Below, one piece after another: positions 12,142 to 21,114 of a stretch of DNA of 64,000 bases. Below the pieces are notes generated by a model. The model was given only the letters and a program-made list of their open reading frames with translations, was not told the DNA's origin and did no database searches. This DNA is from Stutzerimonas stutzeri TS44 (GTDB lineage Bacteria > Pseudomonadota > Gammaproteobacteria > Pseudomonadales > Pseudomonadaceae): positions 58,434 through 122,433 of the forward strand of contig AJXE01000010.1 of the NCBI GenBank assembly GCA_000263395.1. Reading direction: 5' to 3'. Each line of letters starts with the position of its first letter. Position 1 is the stretch's first letter. Position numbers and translations under genes: made by a program.

Positions 12142-12157
12142 TGGCACGGCGCTTGCG
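12142..12157 (+). promoter_or_regulatory. Sigma-54 (RpoN) -24/-12 promoter for the BON-domain gene
   Basis: TGGCACGGCGCTTGCG carries the invariant GG (12143-12144) and GC (12155-12156) separated by exactly 10 nt and matches the consensus TGGCACG-N4-TTGC. Transcription would begin near 12168, leaving a 5' leader of about 56 nt before the start at 12224. Confidence 0.8.
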
Positions 12158-12223
12158 CTCTTAACTCCTGAGCTCCGGGATCGGCGCAATGCCCGGGCAA
12201 CCACGAGAAACAGGAGTGACACC

Positions 12224-12598
12224 ATGAAAACCATTCAGAACGCTCTCACTGCCGCCGCCGTTACTGCCGCTCTCAGCCTGCCGCTGGCCGGCGTGGCCAT
12301 GGCTGACAGCACGCCTGCTATCGAGAAAGCCGACACCGTGATGCTGGCCACCAATGAGAATGTCGAGCAGGCCAAGGACGCCGCATCCGACACCTGGATC
12401 ACCACCAAGGTGAAGTCGACGCTGCTGGCCGAGGACGCCACACCGGGCATGGAGATCGAAGTGGAAACCAAGAACGGCGTAGTGTCGCTGTCCGGCACCG
12501 TCGCGACCGAGGCGGAGAAGGAGGCGGCCATCGCCAAGGCCCGGGATATCAAGGGCGTGACCGAGGTGTCCGCCGATGGCCTGAAGGTCGCCGAGTAA
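12224..12598 (+). CDS. BON-domain periplasmic protein (OsmY-like)
   Basis: The 124 aa have a cleavable signal peptide (MKTIQNALTAAAVTAALSLP, then AGVAMA) followed by a single BON domain (about 60-124: DTWITTKVKSTLLAED, then VVSLSGTVATEAEKEAAIAKARDIKGV). BON proteins are periplasmic and bind phospholipid surfaces; OsmY has two such domains, this one has one. AGGAG precedes the ATG. A BON-protein gene also follows pnp in P. aeruginosa (PA4739, from memory). Its upstream region carries a sigma-54-type promoter, suggesting control by nutrient or envelope signals. Confidence 0.9.
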   Translation: MKTIQNALTAAAVTAALSLPLAGVAMADSTPAIEKADTVMLATNENVEQAKDAASDTWITTKVKSTLLAEDATPGMEIEVETKNGVVSLSGTVATEAEKEAAIAKARDIKGVTEVSADGLKVAE

Positions 12599-12621
12599 GA
12601 GCGGGCGCCAAGGTCCGACAG

Positions 12622-12646
12622 AACCCCACCTCGCGTGGGGTTTTTT
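12622..12646 (+). terminator. Intrinsic terminator of the BON-domain gene
   Basis: AACCCCAC (12622-12629) pairs with GTGGGGTT (12635-12642) around CTCGC, followed by six T. It lies between convergent genes; on the opposite strand the T tract is poor. Confidence 0.9.
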
Positions 12647-12649
12647 CAT

Positions 12650-12955
12650 TCAGTTGCCGCGCTGGCTGTCGATGCCGCGCAGGCGGTTACCCTCGAAGCG
12701 CAGGTAGTGGTACATGCCGTGGCTCGGGCCGTAGACCCACTCCTCGACGATCACTTCCTGGCGGTAGCCGTACTCATCGACGACTTCCTTGTAGCCGATC
12801 ATCGCGCTGCTGCTGGGTTCGCCGCAGCGCTCGCGCACTTGCGCGGTACTGGCGTCCAGGCTTACCAGGCGGCTGTTGCAGCGAAAGGTGGATGAGGCAC
12901 TTGCCGGTTCGCCGGCCAGCGCGACGAGCAGTGCGATCAGGGCAAAGCGGGGCAT
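12650..12955 (-). CDS. DUF2845 domain secreted protein, copy A
   Basis: Small exported protein of 101 aa with a signal peptide of about 20 residues ending ASA. The mature domain has the DUF2845 pattern: CNSRLVSLD, a second Cys in ERCGEPS, then EEWVYGPSHGMYHYLRFEGNRL. The two Cys could form a disulfide. It is paralogous to the next gene upstream (12972-13271) and 16 nt from it, so the two look like a tandem duplication in one operon behind the DUF748 gene. The function is not known. Confidence 0.85.
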   Translation of the reverse strand: MPRFALIALLVALAGEPASASSTFRCNSRLVSLDASTAQVRERCGEPSSSAMIGYKEVVDEYGYRQEVIVEEWVYGPSHGMYHYLRFEGNRLRGIDSQRGN

Positions 12956-12971
12956 GCGGACTCCTGAAGAT

Positions 12972-13271
12972 TCATCGCGTGCGCTGCGATTCGATACGTA
13001 CCAGGCGGTTGCCCTCGAACGTAAGGATGCTGAACGTGCCGTTGTTCGGCCCGTAGATCCATTCCTCCAGCACGAATTCCTGCCGACCGTTGGGGCTCAG
13101 GCCGTAGCCGACCAGGTCGCGCCGGGCTGGCGGGCCGCACTTGCGCTCGACCTCGAAGGCGCGGTCGCCGCTGCTGACCAGCTGGCTGCCGCAGCGCAGC
13201 GTATCGGCGCTCGCGCCGAGGCAGGCAAACAGCAGCAGGGCAGGCAGCAGGCCTTTGCCGGACAGCTTCAT
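12972..13271 (-). CDS. DUF2845 domain secreted protein, copy B
   Basis: It has 99 aa with a signal peptide (MKLSGKGLLPALLLFACLGA, then SA) and a DUF2845 domain: LRCGSQLVSSGD, RKCGPPARRD, EEWIYGPNNGTFSILTFEGNRL. The start ATG at 13271 overlaps the stop of the large DUF748 gene (ATGA overlap), indicating translational coupling. A frame upstream to 13505 is open only because it is antisense-rich GC sequence inside DUF748. The function is unknown; the arrangement suggests a shared envelope role with DUF748. Confidence 0.85.
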   Translation of the reverse strand: MKLSGKGLLPALLLFACLGASADTLRCGSQLVSSGDRAFEVERKCGPPARRDLVGYGLSPNGRQEFVLEEWIYGPNNGTFSILTFEGNRLVRIESQRTR

Positions 13272-16216
13272 TCGCTGCCCAGGTGCAGAGCGGTGGCGAC
13301 ACGGCCGTCGGCCTGCGCTTCGGTGGTGCCGGTGTCGAGCAGGAACACCCGCTCGGCATCCAGCCCGTGATCGACCAGATAGCCCTTGATCGCCGCCGCA
13401 CGATCGCGGCTCAGCGTGCGCAGCAGGGCGCTGCTTTGTGCCCAGGAGGTGACGACCGCATCGTGTAGCTGCACGGCACGCTCCTCGTCCTCCAGCTCCT
13501 TCCACTGCGCTGGCGGTTGCTGCTTCAGGCGGCTGCGGTAGATGCCCTCGAGCAGCACGGCCTTGTCCTCTTCATCCACCTGCAGCAGGCTGGCATCGGC
13601 CGGCACCTTGTCGCCGCGGCGCTGCAGGATGCGGTACTGGGTCTGCTGGTACTCGCGCTGCAGGCGCTGCTCGGCCAGCAGCGGGCCATCGCTGGCGGCG
13701 GCGCCCATGCCCTCGACTTCCAGGCGCAGCGTTGGACGCTGTTGCAGGGCCTGGACCAGTGTGTCGAGTGCCTTGCGTGCTTCGCCATCCAGCTCGCTAC
13801 TCCCGGCGGCGAAGGCGATCTGGCTGAGATCGACCTGATCGCCGCCGACCAGCCCGGCGATGAACTTGAACGGCGCCTGTGCGGCGCGCAGCACCAGGTT
13901 GCGCAGGGTCTGCCAGACGATCGGCATGACACTGAACTGCGGGTCGTTGAGGTTGCCGCTGACCGGCAGCTCGATGGAGATGGTGCCCTTGGTGTCCTTC
14001 AGCAGCGCTACCGCCAGGCGGATCGGCAGGTCCACTGCGCTCGGGCTGTCGACCTTCTCGCCCAGCTGCAGTTGCTCGACCACCACCTTGTTCTCGGCAT
14101 TCAGCTGGCCCCGCTGGATGCGGTAGTGCAGGTCGAGGTTGAGCCGGCCCTTGCGGATGCGATAGCCGGCGAACTTGCTGGAATAGGGCGTCAGCGTGGT
14201 CAGTTCCACCTGCTTGAAGCTGGTGGCGATATCCAGGCTCTGCAATGGATCGAAGGGGGTGAGCTGGCCCTTGATGCTGACCGGCGCGTAGCGGTCGACC
14301 TTGCCCTTGATATCCACCGCGGCGGGTTTTTGCTGGCGGTTGTCGAGGGTGCCGATCCGCCCGTTGAGGCTCTGGATGGCGGTGCCGAAGGGCGGCAGCA
14401 GGCTGAGGTCGGCGAAATTCGCCGAACCGTCGACGATCTCGATCCCCCCGATGTGCAGCGCCAGTGGTGTGCTGGCCTCTGCCTGTTGCGGCGCCTGCGC
14501 GCTGCTGGCCGGGGACGCGGCTTGCTTGACCAGCAGGTCGTTGATGTTGGTGGTCTGATCCGGGTTGATGATGAAACGCGCGTACGGTTTCTGCAGTTGC
14601 ACCTTGGCGATGCTCAGGCTCTGCGGGTGGCGGTAGTCGATGCCCTCCAGGTGCAGGCGTTCCCATTTGGCCAGGTCGCGGTTGCCGATGGTGTCGAGCG
14701 TGTGCAACTGGGTGACGTCGGCCTGACCGGTGACGGCGAAGACCAGCGGTTCGGTGCTCTGCAGTTCGGCGTTCAACTGGCTGTCGAGCAGGCCGCTGCG
14801 CAGCTCCAGATGCACGAAGGGGCTGAGGTAGGCCTGGGCGATGCGCAAGTCGATGTCGCGGGTGCCGATGGCCAGCTTGCCGCTGGGAGGACTGAGCTGC
14901 AGCTGGCCTTCGGCCTGCAGCGAGCCCTGGCGACCGATGCCGCTCTGCAGGTTGAGCTGGAAGGGCGAGGTGCCGAGGCTGTCGAAATCGCGCAGGGTCA
15001 GGTCGAGCGGACCCACCTCCAGCGCGACATCCTGTTCGGGCATGCGATCGGCGAGGTGGATGCGGTAGCCGCGCAGTTCGGCGTTGCGCAACAGTACCTG
15101 CCAGGGACGGGCGGCGCCGGGGGCGCTGGCGGTGTCGGCAGTGGGCGCTTCGGACTCTGTGGCAGCGGGTTCTGGCTGTGGCTGCGGTTCGGCGCTGGGC
15201 GATGGTGCCGGCTGGGCGAACAGCGCCTGCCAGTCGAGCGTGCCATCGGGGTTGCGCGCGGCCCAGGTTTCCAGCTTGCTGCTGCGCAGGTTGCCGATGG
15301 TGACGCGCTGTTCGGCCAGGTCCAGCGACGTGTCGTCGATTTCCAGGCTTTCCAGGCGGATCAGCGCCTTGCCGTCGGGGCCATCGATGGCCAGCGGCGC
15401 AAGCGTCATCTTCGCCTGGTCGAGCAGGAGCTGGGTGCCTTCGCTCAGGTCCAGGCGATAGGCGGTGCTCACGTCCAGGCGGCCTTCCTGCAGTTGCAGC
15501 GGGACGATATCGCGCACATACGGCCAGATGTCCTCGAGCAGCAGGCCGTCGGCCTTCAGCTCGCCACTGGAGGTGATCGGCGCCAGGCTGAACTGCCCCT
15601 GCCAGGCGATGTGGCCGCCACTCGGGCCGTTGGCAGCGAGGCTGGCATCGGCGCTGCCGTCGGCGCGGGTCGCCAGGTTGTGCAGCTCGACGTTCAGCGC
15701 GTCGTAGCGCAGGTCGATGGCCTCGCTCGGCCGCAGGTCGCGGAAGCCGACGTTACCATCGGCCAGCTGCAGGCGGTCGATGCGCAAGGGGAAGGGCTCG
15801 CCTTCGACCTCCTCCTCGACAACGGGCTCGGGGCTGGGCGGCAGCTGGAACAGGCGCGACAGGTTGAGCGTGCCTTGCGGGTCGAACTCTACCTGTACCG
15901 CGGGTTTGTCCAGCTGGATGTCGGCCAGGTGCAGGGTGCGCGTCCACAGGCTGTCCCAGGACAGGTTGAGGTACAGCCGCGCGAACGCGATCTGGCGCGC
16001 GTCGGGCTCGCCGATGCCCAGGTTGAAGGTGGTCAGCTCGAGCGTGAAGGGATTGAGCTCGATGCGCTCCAGCGTCGCCGGCACCGTGGCATAGTGCGCC
16101 AGCTGCTGGTTGGCGATGCGTTGGGCGGCGCCAGGCAGGATGAGAAAGCCGAGCAGGCAGTAACAGACCAGAACGCTCACCACGACCGTGAACGCGCGCT
16201 TCATTCCGTTAGGCAT
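13268..16216 (-). CDS. Large DUF748/AsmA-like envelope protein
   Basis: A protein of about 982 aa with one N-terminal membrane anchor (AFTVVVSVLVCYCLLGFLIL) and a long periplasmic body of repeated beta-rich DUF748 segments, the type of sequence seen in AsmA-like inter-membrane proteins. A low-complexity Pro/Glu/Ala linker lies near residues 335-370. The last 200 residues carry OmpA-like pieces (IAFAAGSSELDGEARKALDTL and RAAAIKGYLVDHGLDAERVFL) separated by a charged insert. The start is ambiguous: MPNGMKRAF at 16216 or MKRAF at 16204; the frame is open further but lacks support. It overlaps the downstream DUF2845 gene by 4 nt. Confidence 0.82.
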   Translation of the reverse strand: MPNGMKRAFTVVVSVLVCYCLLGFLILPGAAQRIANQQLAHYATVPATLERIELNPFTLELTTFNLGIGEPDARQIAFARLYLNLSWDSLWTRTLHLADIQLDKPAVQVEFDPQGTLNLSRLFQLPPSPEPVVEEEVEGEPFPLRIDRLQLADGNVGFRDLRPSEAIDLRYDALNVELHNLATRADGSADASLAANGPSGGHIAWQGQFSLAPITSSGELKADGLLLEDIWPYVRDIVPLQLQEGRLDVSTAYRLDLSEGTQLLLDQAKMTLAPLAIDGPDGKALIRLESLEIDDTSLDLAEQRVTIGNLRSSKLETWAARNPDGTLDWQALFAQPAPSPSAEPQPQPEPAATESEAPTADTASAPGAARPWQVLLRNAELRGYRIHLADRMPEQDVALEVGPLDLTLRDFDSLGTSPFQLNLQSGIGRQGSLQAEGQLQLSPPSGKLAIGTRDIDLRIAQAYLSPFVHLELRSGLLDSQLNAELQSTEPLVFAVTGQADVTQLHTLDTIGNRDLAKWERLHLEGIDYRHPQSLSIAKVQLQKPYARFIINPDQTTNINDLLVKQAASPASSAQAPQQAEASTPLALHIGGIEIVDGSANFADLSLLPPFGTAIQSLNGRIGTLDNRQQKPAAVDIKGKVDRYAPVSIKGQLTPFDPLQSLDIATSFKQVELTTLTPYSSKFAGYRIRKGRLNLDLHYRIQRGQLNAENKVVVEQLQLGEKVDSPSAVDLPIRLAVALLKDTKGTISIELPVSGNLNDPQFSVMPIVWQTLRNLVLRAAQAPFKFIAGLVGGDQVDLSQIAFAAGSSELDGEARKALDTLVQALQQRPTLRLEVEGMGAAASDGPLLAEQRLQREYQQTQYRILQRRGDKVPADASLLQVDEEDKAVLLEGIYRSRLKQQPPAQWKELEDEERAVQLHDAVVTSWAQSSALLRTLSRDRAAAIKGYLVDHGLDAERVFLLDTGTTEAQADGRVATALHLGSE

Positions 16217-16375
16217 GTCCGAGAATATTCCGTGCGGTTGGATGCCTTGGAGTATGGCATGCCCGCCGGGTTCCTCTTGCGATCCAGCGCAGTTATCGAT
16301 GCGCTCGCGTGAGGGCCGTAGTGTCGGGGGGGGCTTCGGCGAGGGCCCGGCGCAGGTGCACCGGGCGATGGGCAC

Positions 16376-18040
16376 TCAGCCGCGGTGGCGGCCGCGGAAG
16401 TAGTCGATCAGGCCCTGGGTCGAGGCGTCCTCGGCGGGCGCGCTCTCGAAACTGGTCAGGCGACCGTAGACGCCCTTGCCCAGGTCCTTGCCGAGTTCCA
16501 CGCCCCACTGGTCGAAGGAGTTGATGCCCCAGATCACGCCCTGCACGAAGACCTTGTGTTCGTACAGCGCGATCAGCGCGCCGAGGCGGCCGGGGCTGAT
16601 GCTTTCCATCACCAGGGTGTTGCTCGGGCGGTTGCCGGGGATCACCTTGTGCGGCGCCAGGCGCCGGATCTCCGCCTCGGCCATGCCCCTGGCGCGCAGC
16701 TCGGCCTCGGCTTCCTCGCGGGTCTTGCCCTGCATCAGCGCCTGGCTCTGCGACAGGCAGTTGGCGTACAGCCATTCGTGGTGGTCGGCGACCGGGTTGT
16801 GGCTGACCACCGGGACGATGAAGTCCGCCGGGATCAGCGGCGTGCCCTGGTGCAGCAGCTGGTGGTAGGCGTGCTGGCCATTGCAGCCGACGCCGCCCCA
16901 GATCACCGGGCCGGTGCTGCAGGACACCGGCGTGCCGTCCTGGCGCACGCTCTTGCCGTTGGATTCCATGTCCATCTGCTGCAGGTGCTTGACGAAGTTG
17001 CGCAGGTAGTGGTCGTAGGGCAGGAAGGCGTAGCTCTGCGCGCCCCAGAAGTTGTGATACCAGACGCCGAGCATCGCCAGCAGCACCGGCATGTTGCTCT
17101 CGAACGGCTCGCTGCGGAAATGGCAGTCCATGCCGTAGGCGCCCGACAGCAGGTCCTTGAAGTTGTGCATGCCGATGGCCAGGGCGATCGGCAGGCCGAT
17201 GGCCGACCACAGCGAGTAGCGGCCGCCGACCCAGTCCCACATCGGGAAGATGTTCTTCTCGCGGATGCCGAATTCGATCGCTGCCTGCTTGTTGCTGGTC
17301 ACCGCGATGAAGTGGCGGTAGAGCTTTTCCTCGGTACCGCCCTTGCCCAGGTACCAGTTGCGCGCGGCCTGGGCGTTCTTCAGCGTCTCGAGGGTGCCGA
17401 AGGTCTTGCTGGAGATGATGAACAGCGTGGTCTCGACGTTGAGCTTGGCGGTCACTTCGCGGAACTCGCTGCCATCGATATTGGCCAGGTAGTGGGTGCG
17501 CACGCCGTGCTGGGTGAACGGCAGCAGCGCCTCGGAGACCAGCTGCGGGCCGAGGAAGGAGCCGCCGATGCCGATGTTGACCACGTCGGTGATGGTCTTG
17601 TCGCTGAAGCCGCGCCAGAGGTTGTTGTGGATGCGCGTGACGATGTCGGTCATCTGCGCCAGTGCCGCGTGCACGTCGCGCATGACGTTGCGCTCATCGA
17701 CCAGCACCGAATCGCCCATGGGGCGGCGCAGGGCGGTGTGCAGCACCGGGCGACCCTCCGAGGCGTTGATCCGCTCGCCCTCGAACATGGCGTGGGTGGC
17801 CTGTTCGACGCCGGCTTCGCGCGCCAGGTTGACCAGCAGCGCACGGGTTTGCGGGGTGATGAGGTTCTTCGAATAATCAAGGAACAGCCCGCAGCAGGAA
17901 ACCGAAAGCTCCTCGAATCGCGCCGGATCGGCGGCGAAGGCTTCGCGCATGTTGAAGTGCTGCATGGCCAGGCGGTGTTCTTCCAGAACGTTCCAGGATG
18001 GCAGGCGGGTGACATCGAGCGGGTGCTGGTAATAGCTCAT
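16376..18040 (-). CDS. pgi: Glucose-6-phosphate isomerase
   Basis: Interconverts glucose-6-phosphate and fructose-6-phosphate. Its 554 aa carry the family signatures [41 protein letters not shown] and [11 protein letters not shown], and the C-terminal signature region [18 protein letters not shown]. The start at MSYYQHPLD (18040) is the family start; the open frame extends 22 codons upstream without conservation. It is monocistronic, with a 315-nt gap to panD upstream. Confidence 0.97.
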   Translation of the reverse strand: MSYYQHPLDVTRLPSWNVLEEHRLAMQHFNMREAFAADPARFEELSVSCCGLFLDYSKNLITPQTRALLVNLAREAGVEQATHAMFEGERINASEGRPVLHTALRRPMGDSVLVDERNVMRDVHAALAQMTDIVTRIHNNLWRGFSDKTITDVVNIGIGGSFLGPQLVSEALLPFTQHGVRTHYLANIDGSEFREVTAKLNVETTLFIISSKTFGTLETLKNAQAARNWYLGKGGTEEKLYRHFIAVTSNKQAAIEFGIREKNIFPMWDWVGGRYSLWSAIGLPIALAIGMHNFKDLLSGAYGMDCHFRSEPFESNMPVLLAMLGVWYHNFWGAQSYAFLPYDHYLRNFVKHLQQMDMESNGKSVRQDGTPVSCSTGPVIWGGVGCNGQHAYHQLLHQGTPLIPADFIVPVVSHNPVADHHEWLYANCLSQSQALMQGKTREEAEAELRARGMAEAEIRRLAPHKVIPGNRPSNTLVMESISPGRLGALIALYEHKVFVQGVIWGINSFDQWGVELGKDLGKGVYGRLTSFESAPAEDASTQGLIDYFRGRHRG

Positions 18041-18295
18041 GGTTAATGCGGCTTCCTTTGCTTGGACGGGCCATGAAGACATCGCGATTCCGCGCGCACG
18101 GATCATGCGCCGGGGGCCTGCGTGGCTTCAACAGCCGTTTGATCGGCACACCGGCATTCATCCTGAATGCGGCTGTCACGGTTGGCAGCGGTACGGACCG
18201 TGCCGGCGGCGGTCACTCCGGTTCCGCCGAGACTGCTCTGACCAGCGAAACGGCCGATGTGTTCCACCTGCTCGACGTCCCGTCGGTTGCGGCAA
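18041..18295. other. Gap between pgi and the panD terminator
   Basis: About 255 nt without a supported gene. It must contain the pgi promoter on the minus strand, but no convincing -35/-10 pair was recognised. Short open frames here have no ribosome-binding site or family resemblance. Confidence 0.5.
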
Positions 18296-18329
18296 GAAAA
18301 AGCCCGAAGCGTGGTGTGCGCTTCGGGCT
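18296..18329 (-). terminator. Intrinsic terminator of the panBCD cluster
   Basis: AGCCCGAAGCG and CGCTTCGGGCT form an 11-bp stem (18301-18329) around TGGTGTG; reading on the minus strand it ends in TTTTTC. It lies 27 nt after the panD stop. Confidence 0.92.
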
Positions 18330-18355
18330 GCAGATTGACAACGGTACGGCTGGTT

Positions 18356-18736
18356 TCAGGCTACCTGAACCGGAATGGCGTTGCTGGTATGGCTGAGGTC
18401 GCCATCGGCCCCCATGTACAGCACGTGGGGCTTGAAGTTCGCCAGCTCGGCCTCGCTGTAGTGCGCGTAGGTGCAGATGATCAGGCGATGGCCGATGCCG
18501 GCCTTGTGTGCCGCGGCGCCGTTGACGGAGATGATCTTCGAGCCTTCCTCGCCACGGATGGCGTAGGTGGTGAAGCGCTCGCCGTTGTCGACGTTGTAGA
18601 TCTGGATCTGTTCGTACTCGCGGATGCCGGCGAGGTCGAGCCAGTCGCCGTCGATGGCGCAGGAGCCCTCGTAGTCGAGCACTGAGTGAGTCACCACGGC
18701 GCGGTGCAGTTTTGCCTTGAGCATGATGGCGTGCAT
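18356..18736 (-). CDS. panD: Aspartate 1-decarboxylase proenzyme
   Basis: Makes beta-alanine from aspartate for pantothenate and CoA synthesis. The 126 aa form a pyruvoyl enzyme activated by self-cleavage between Gly24 and Ser25, visible in [10 protein letters not shown]. The start [13 protein letters not shown] at 18736 is the conserved one; an upstream in-frame ATG at 18802 was rejected. It is the last gene of panB-panC-panD, 77 nt after panC, and is followed by a terminator. Confidence 0.97.
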   Translation of the reverse strand: MHAIMLKAKLHRAVVTHSVLDYEGSCAIDGDWLDLAGIREYEQIQIYNVDNGERFTTYAIRGEEGSKIISVNGAAAHKAGIGHRLIICTYAHYSEAELANFKPHVLYMGADGDLSHTSNAIPVQVA

Positions 18737-18813
18737 GGCAGGGTCCTCCGGTGCGCAAGCGGCGCAGAGTGTGCCCGAAGCCCTGAGTGTGATCAAGGCC
18801 ACAGGGCGGGCGG

Positions 18814-19671
18814 TTAGTGGGTGGCGAGGTCGACCAGCAGGTTGTCCAACAGGCGGGTCTTGCCGAGGAACGCGGCCACCAGGATGACCAGTTCATGTGC
18901 GGCCGCATTGGCTGGCTGTAGGTCGGGCGCGTGGCGAATTTCCAGGTAATCCACGCGCAGCCCGGCGGCCTGCAGTTGCGCCTGGCCCTGAGCGATCAGC
19001 GCGGGATAATCACGCTGTCCGCCGAGCAGGGCCGTCTTCATCTCGCACAGCGTGCGATACAGCACCGGCGCGATCGCGCGCTCCTCGCTGCTGAGGTAAC
19101 CGTTGCGCGAAGACAGCGCCAGACCGTCCTCGGCGCGCACGATCGGCTCGGAAATGATCTGCACCGGCATGTTCAGGTCGCGCACCATGGTGCGGATCAC
19201 GGCCAGCTGCTGGAAATCCTTCTGGCCGAATACCGCCAGATCCGGCAGGACCATGTTGAACAGCTTGGTCACTACCGTCGAGACGCCGTCGAAGTGCCCC
19301 GGGCGGCTAGCGCCACAGAGCCCTTCGGAAACCCCGGGCACGCGCACGAGAGTCTGCTGCGCCTGGCCGTGGGGGTACATTTCCTCCACGCCCGGGGCGA
19401 ACAGCAGCTGGCAGCCGGCATCGAACAGCTTCGTCTGGTCGGCCGCCAGCGTGCGCGGGTAGCTGTCCAGGTCTTCGCTGGGACCGAACTGCAGCGGATT
19501 GACGAAGATGCTCGTCACCACGAAATCGGCGCGCTGGCCGGCCTTCTTCACCAGGGCGATATGCCCGGCGTGCAGGTTGCCCATGGTCGGTACGAAGCCG
19601 ATACGCTTGCCCTCGCTGCGGGCACGGGCTACCGCGGCACGCAGGTCGGCGATGGTCTTGACGATGTTCAT
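18814..19671 (-). CDS. panC: Pantothenate synthetase
   Basis: ATP-dependent ligation of pantoate and beta-alanine. The 285 aa are the usual length. The nucleotidyltransferase [12 protein letters not shown] motif near the N-terminus, [19 protein letters not shown], and the [10 protein letters not shown] motif (KMSKS equivalent) are all present. It overlaps the panB stop by 4 nt (ATGA), so translation is coupled. Confidence 0.98.
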   Translation of the reverse strand: MNIVKTIADLRAAVARARSEGKRIGFVPTMGNLHAGHIALVKKAGQRADFVVTSIFVNPLQFGPSEDLDSYPRTLAADQTKLFDAGCQLLFAPGVEEMYPHGQAQQTLVRVPGVSEGLCGASRPGHFDGVSTVVTKLFNMVLPDLAVFGQKDFQQLAVIRTMVRDLNMPVQIISEPIVRAEDGLALSSRNGYLSSEERAIAPVLYRTLCEMKTALLGGQRDYPALIAQGQAQLQAAGLRVDYLEIRHAPDLQPANAAAHELVILVAAFLGKTRLLDNLLVDLATH

Positions 19672-20468
19672 GCGGAGAAACCGTGTTCGGCTGCAGGGAA
19701 TTCGACTGCCTTGACCGCGCGCACGTAGGCGGCGATGGCGGCCGGGATGTCGCCCTGCTCGCGCATGAAGTTCTTCACGAACTTCGGTACGCGGCCGCTC
19801 AGCGACAGGCCCAGCATGTCATGCAGGACCAGCACCTGGCCGTCGGTGTCGCTGCCGGCACCGATTCCGATCACCGGAATGTCGACCGCCTGGGTGATCC
19901 GCGCGGCCAGTTCGCTGGGCACGCATTCGAGTAGCAGCATGGCGGCGCCAGCGGCTTGCAGGGCGCGCGCGTCGGCCAGCATCTGCTGCGCCTGCGCTTC
20001 TTCGCGACCCTGTACCTTGTAGCCGCCGAAAAGGTTGACCGCCTGGGGCGTCAGCCCCATGTGCGCGCACACCGGGATGCCCCGCTCGGCCAGCAGGCGG
20101 ATCGACTCGGCCAGCCAGGCCGTGCCTTCTAGCTTGATCATGTGCGCGCCGGCCTGCATCAGCAGCGCCGAGTTGTTCAGGGTCTGCTCGGTGGTGGCGT
20201 TGGCCATGAACGGCAGGTCGGCAACGATCATCGCGCCACGGTTGCCGCGCTTGACGCTGGCGGTGTGGTAGGCCATGTCGGCGACGGTGACTGGCAGGGT
20301 GCTGTCGTGCCCCTGCAGGACCATGCCGAGCGAATCGCCGATGAGCAGCATCTCGACGCCGGCATCGCAGGCAGTCTTGGCGAAAGTGGCGTCGTAGCAG
20401 GTGAGCATGACGATCTTCTCGCCCTTCTGCTTGAGCCCTTGCAGCGTGGTCAGGGTTACCTCTGGCAT
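19668..20468 (-). CDS. panB: 3-methyl-2-oxobutanoate hydroxymethyltransferase
   Basis: First committed step of pantothenate synthesis: transfers a hydroxymethyl group from methylene-tetrahydrofolate to 2-oxoisovalerate. It has 266 aa; the metal-binding Asp is in [17 protein letters not shown], the catalytic Glu in LLECVPSEL, and the motif [19 protein letters not shown] follows. It is the first gene of the panBCD operon. Its substrate derives from the valine pathway, whose ilv genes are at the other end of the window. Confidence 0.98.
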   Translation of the reverse strand: MPEVTLTTLQGLKQKGEKIVMLTCYDATFAKTACDAGVEMLLIGDSLGMVLQGHDSTLPVTVADMAYHTASVKRGNRGAMIVADLPFMANATTEQTLNNSALLMQAGAHMIKLEGTAWLAESIRLLAERGIPVCAHMGLTPQAVNLFGGYKVQGREEAQAQQMLADARALQAAGAAMLLLECVPSELAARITQAVDIPVIGIGAGSDTDGQVLVLHDMLGLSLSGRVPKFVKNFMREQGDIPAAIAAYVRAVKAVEFPAAEHGFSA

Positions 20469-20619
20469 GAATGCCGTCCTCTTCGAGCCTCGGAGGGATC
20501 ACGGTTGCCGATGCGTTGCGACGAAGCGTCGCGCGCGGCAGAGGGCGCTTATAGTCCGGTCGGCGAGTGGCTAAGTCAATCGCGAGTGTTACCCCGCTGT
20601 TACAGCGTTACCTGTCCGG

Positions 20620-21114
20620 TTACACCGTTTCGTCGAGACGCTCCAGGCCGCGGAACGGACAGGCGGCCCGCAGATCGTCGAGGTTGCGGCCATCGGCCAG
20701 GCGGAGATGGGCGGGCGCCAGTTCGGCCAGCGGGTAGAGCACGAAGGCGCGCTCCTGCAGATGATAGTGCGGCACCTGGAGGCGCGGCTCGTCGATCACC
20801 CGGTCGCCAAACAGCAGGATATCCAGGTCCAGCGTGCGCGGCCCCCAGCGTTCGGCCTTGCGCTCGCGGCCCTGGGCGAGTTCGATCGTCTGCAGCGCGT
20901 CGAGCAGTTCGAGCGGCGCGAGCGTGGTGGCCAGCGCCGCGACGGCGTTGACGTAGCGCGGTTGATCGGGCGGCCCCAGCGGATCGCTGGCATAGAACGA
21001 GGACACGCCGAGCACTTGCGTGTGCGGCAGGTCGGCGAGCGCCCGCAGGGCACCGCGCAGTTGCTGCAGCGGGTCGGCCAGGTTGCTGCCCAGGCCGATG
21101 TAGACGCGTTCCAT
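20620..21114 (-). CDS. folK: 2-amino-4-hydroxy-6-hydroxymethyldihydropteridine diphosphokinase
   Basis: Pyrophosphorylates the pterin substrate used by FolP. The 164 aa have the HPPK signatures YIGLGSNLADP, SSFYASDPLG, RWGPRTLDLDILLFGD and VPHYHLQERAFVLYPLAELAP. Its ATG follows the pcnB stop directly (TAAATG), so it is co-transcribed with and coupled to pcnB, the common pcnB-folK pairing. Confidence 0.97.
   Translation of the reverse strand: MERVYIGLGSNLADPLQQLRGALRALADLPHTQVLGVSSFYASDPLGPPDQPRYVNAVAALATTLAPLELLDALQTIELAQGRERKAERWGPRTLDLDILLFGDRVIDEPRLQVPHYHLQERAFVLYPLAELAPAHLRLADGRNLDDLRAACPFRGLERLDETV

Noticed and set aside
13517..16312. Very long open frame antisense to the DUF748 gene
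   Set aside because: High GC codon usage leaves the opposite strand free of stops. It has no ribosome-binding site or family resemblance, and the minus-strand DUF748 protein has clear domain features.
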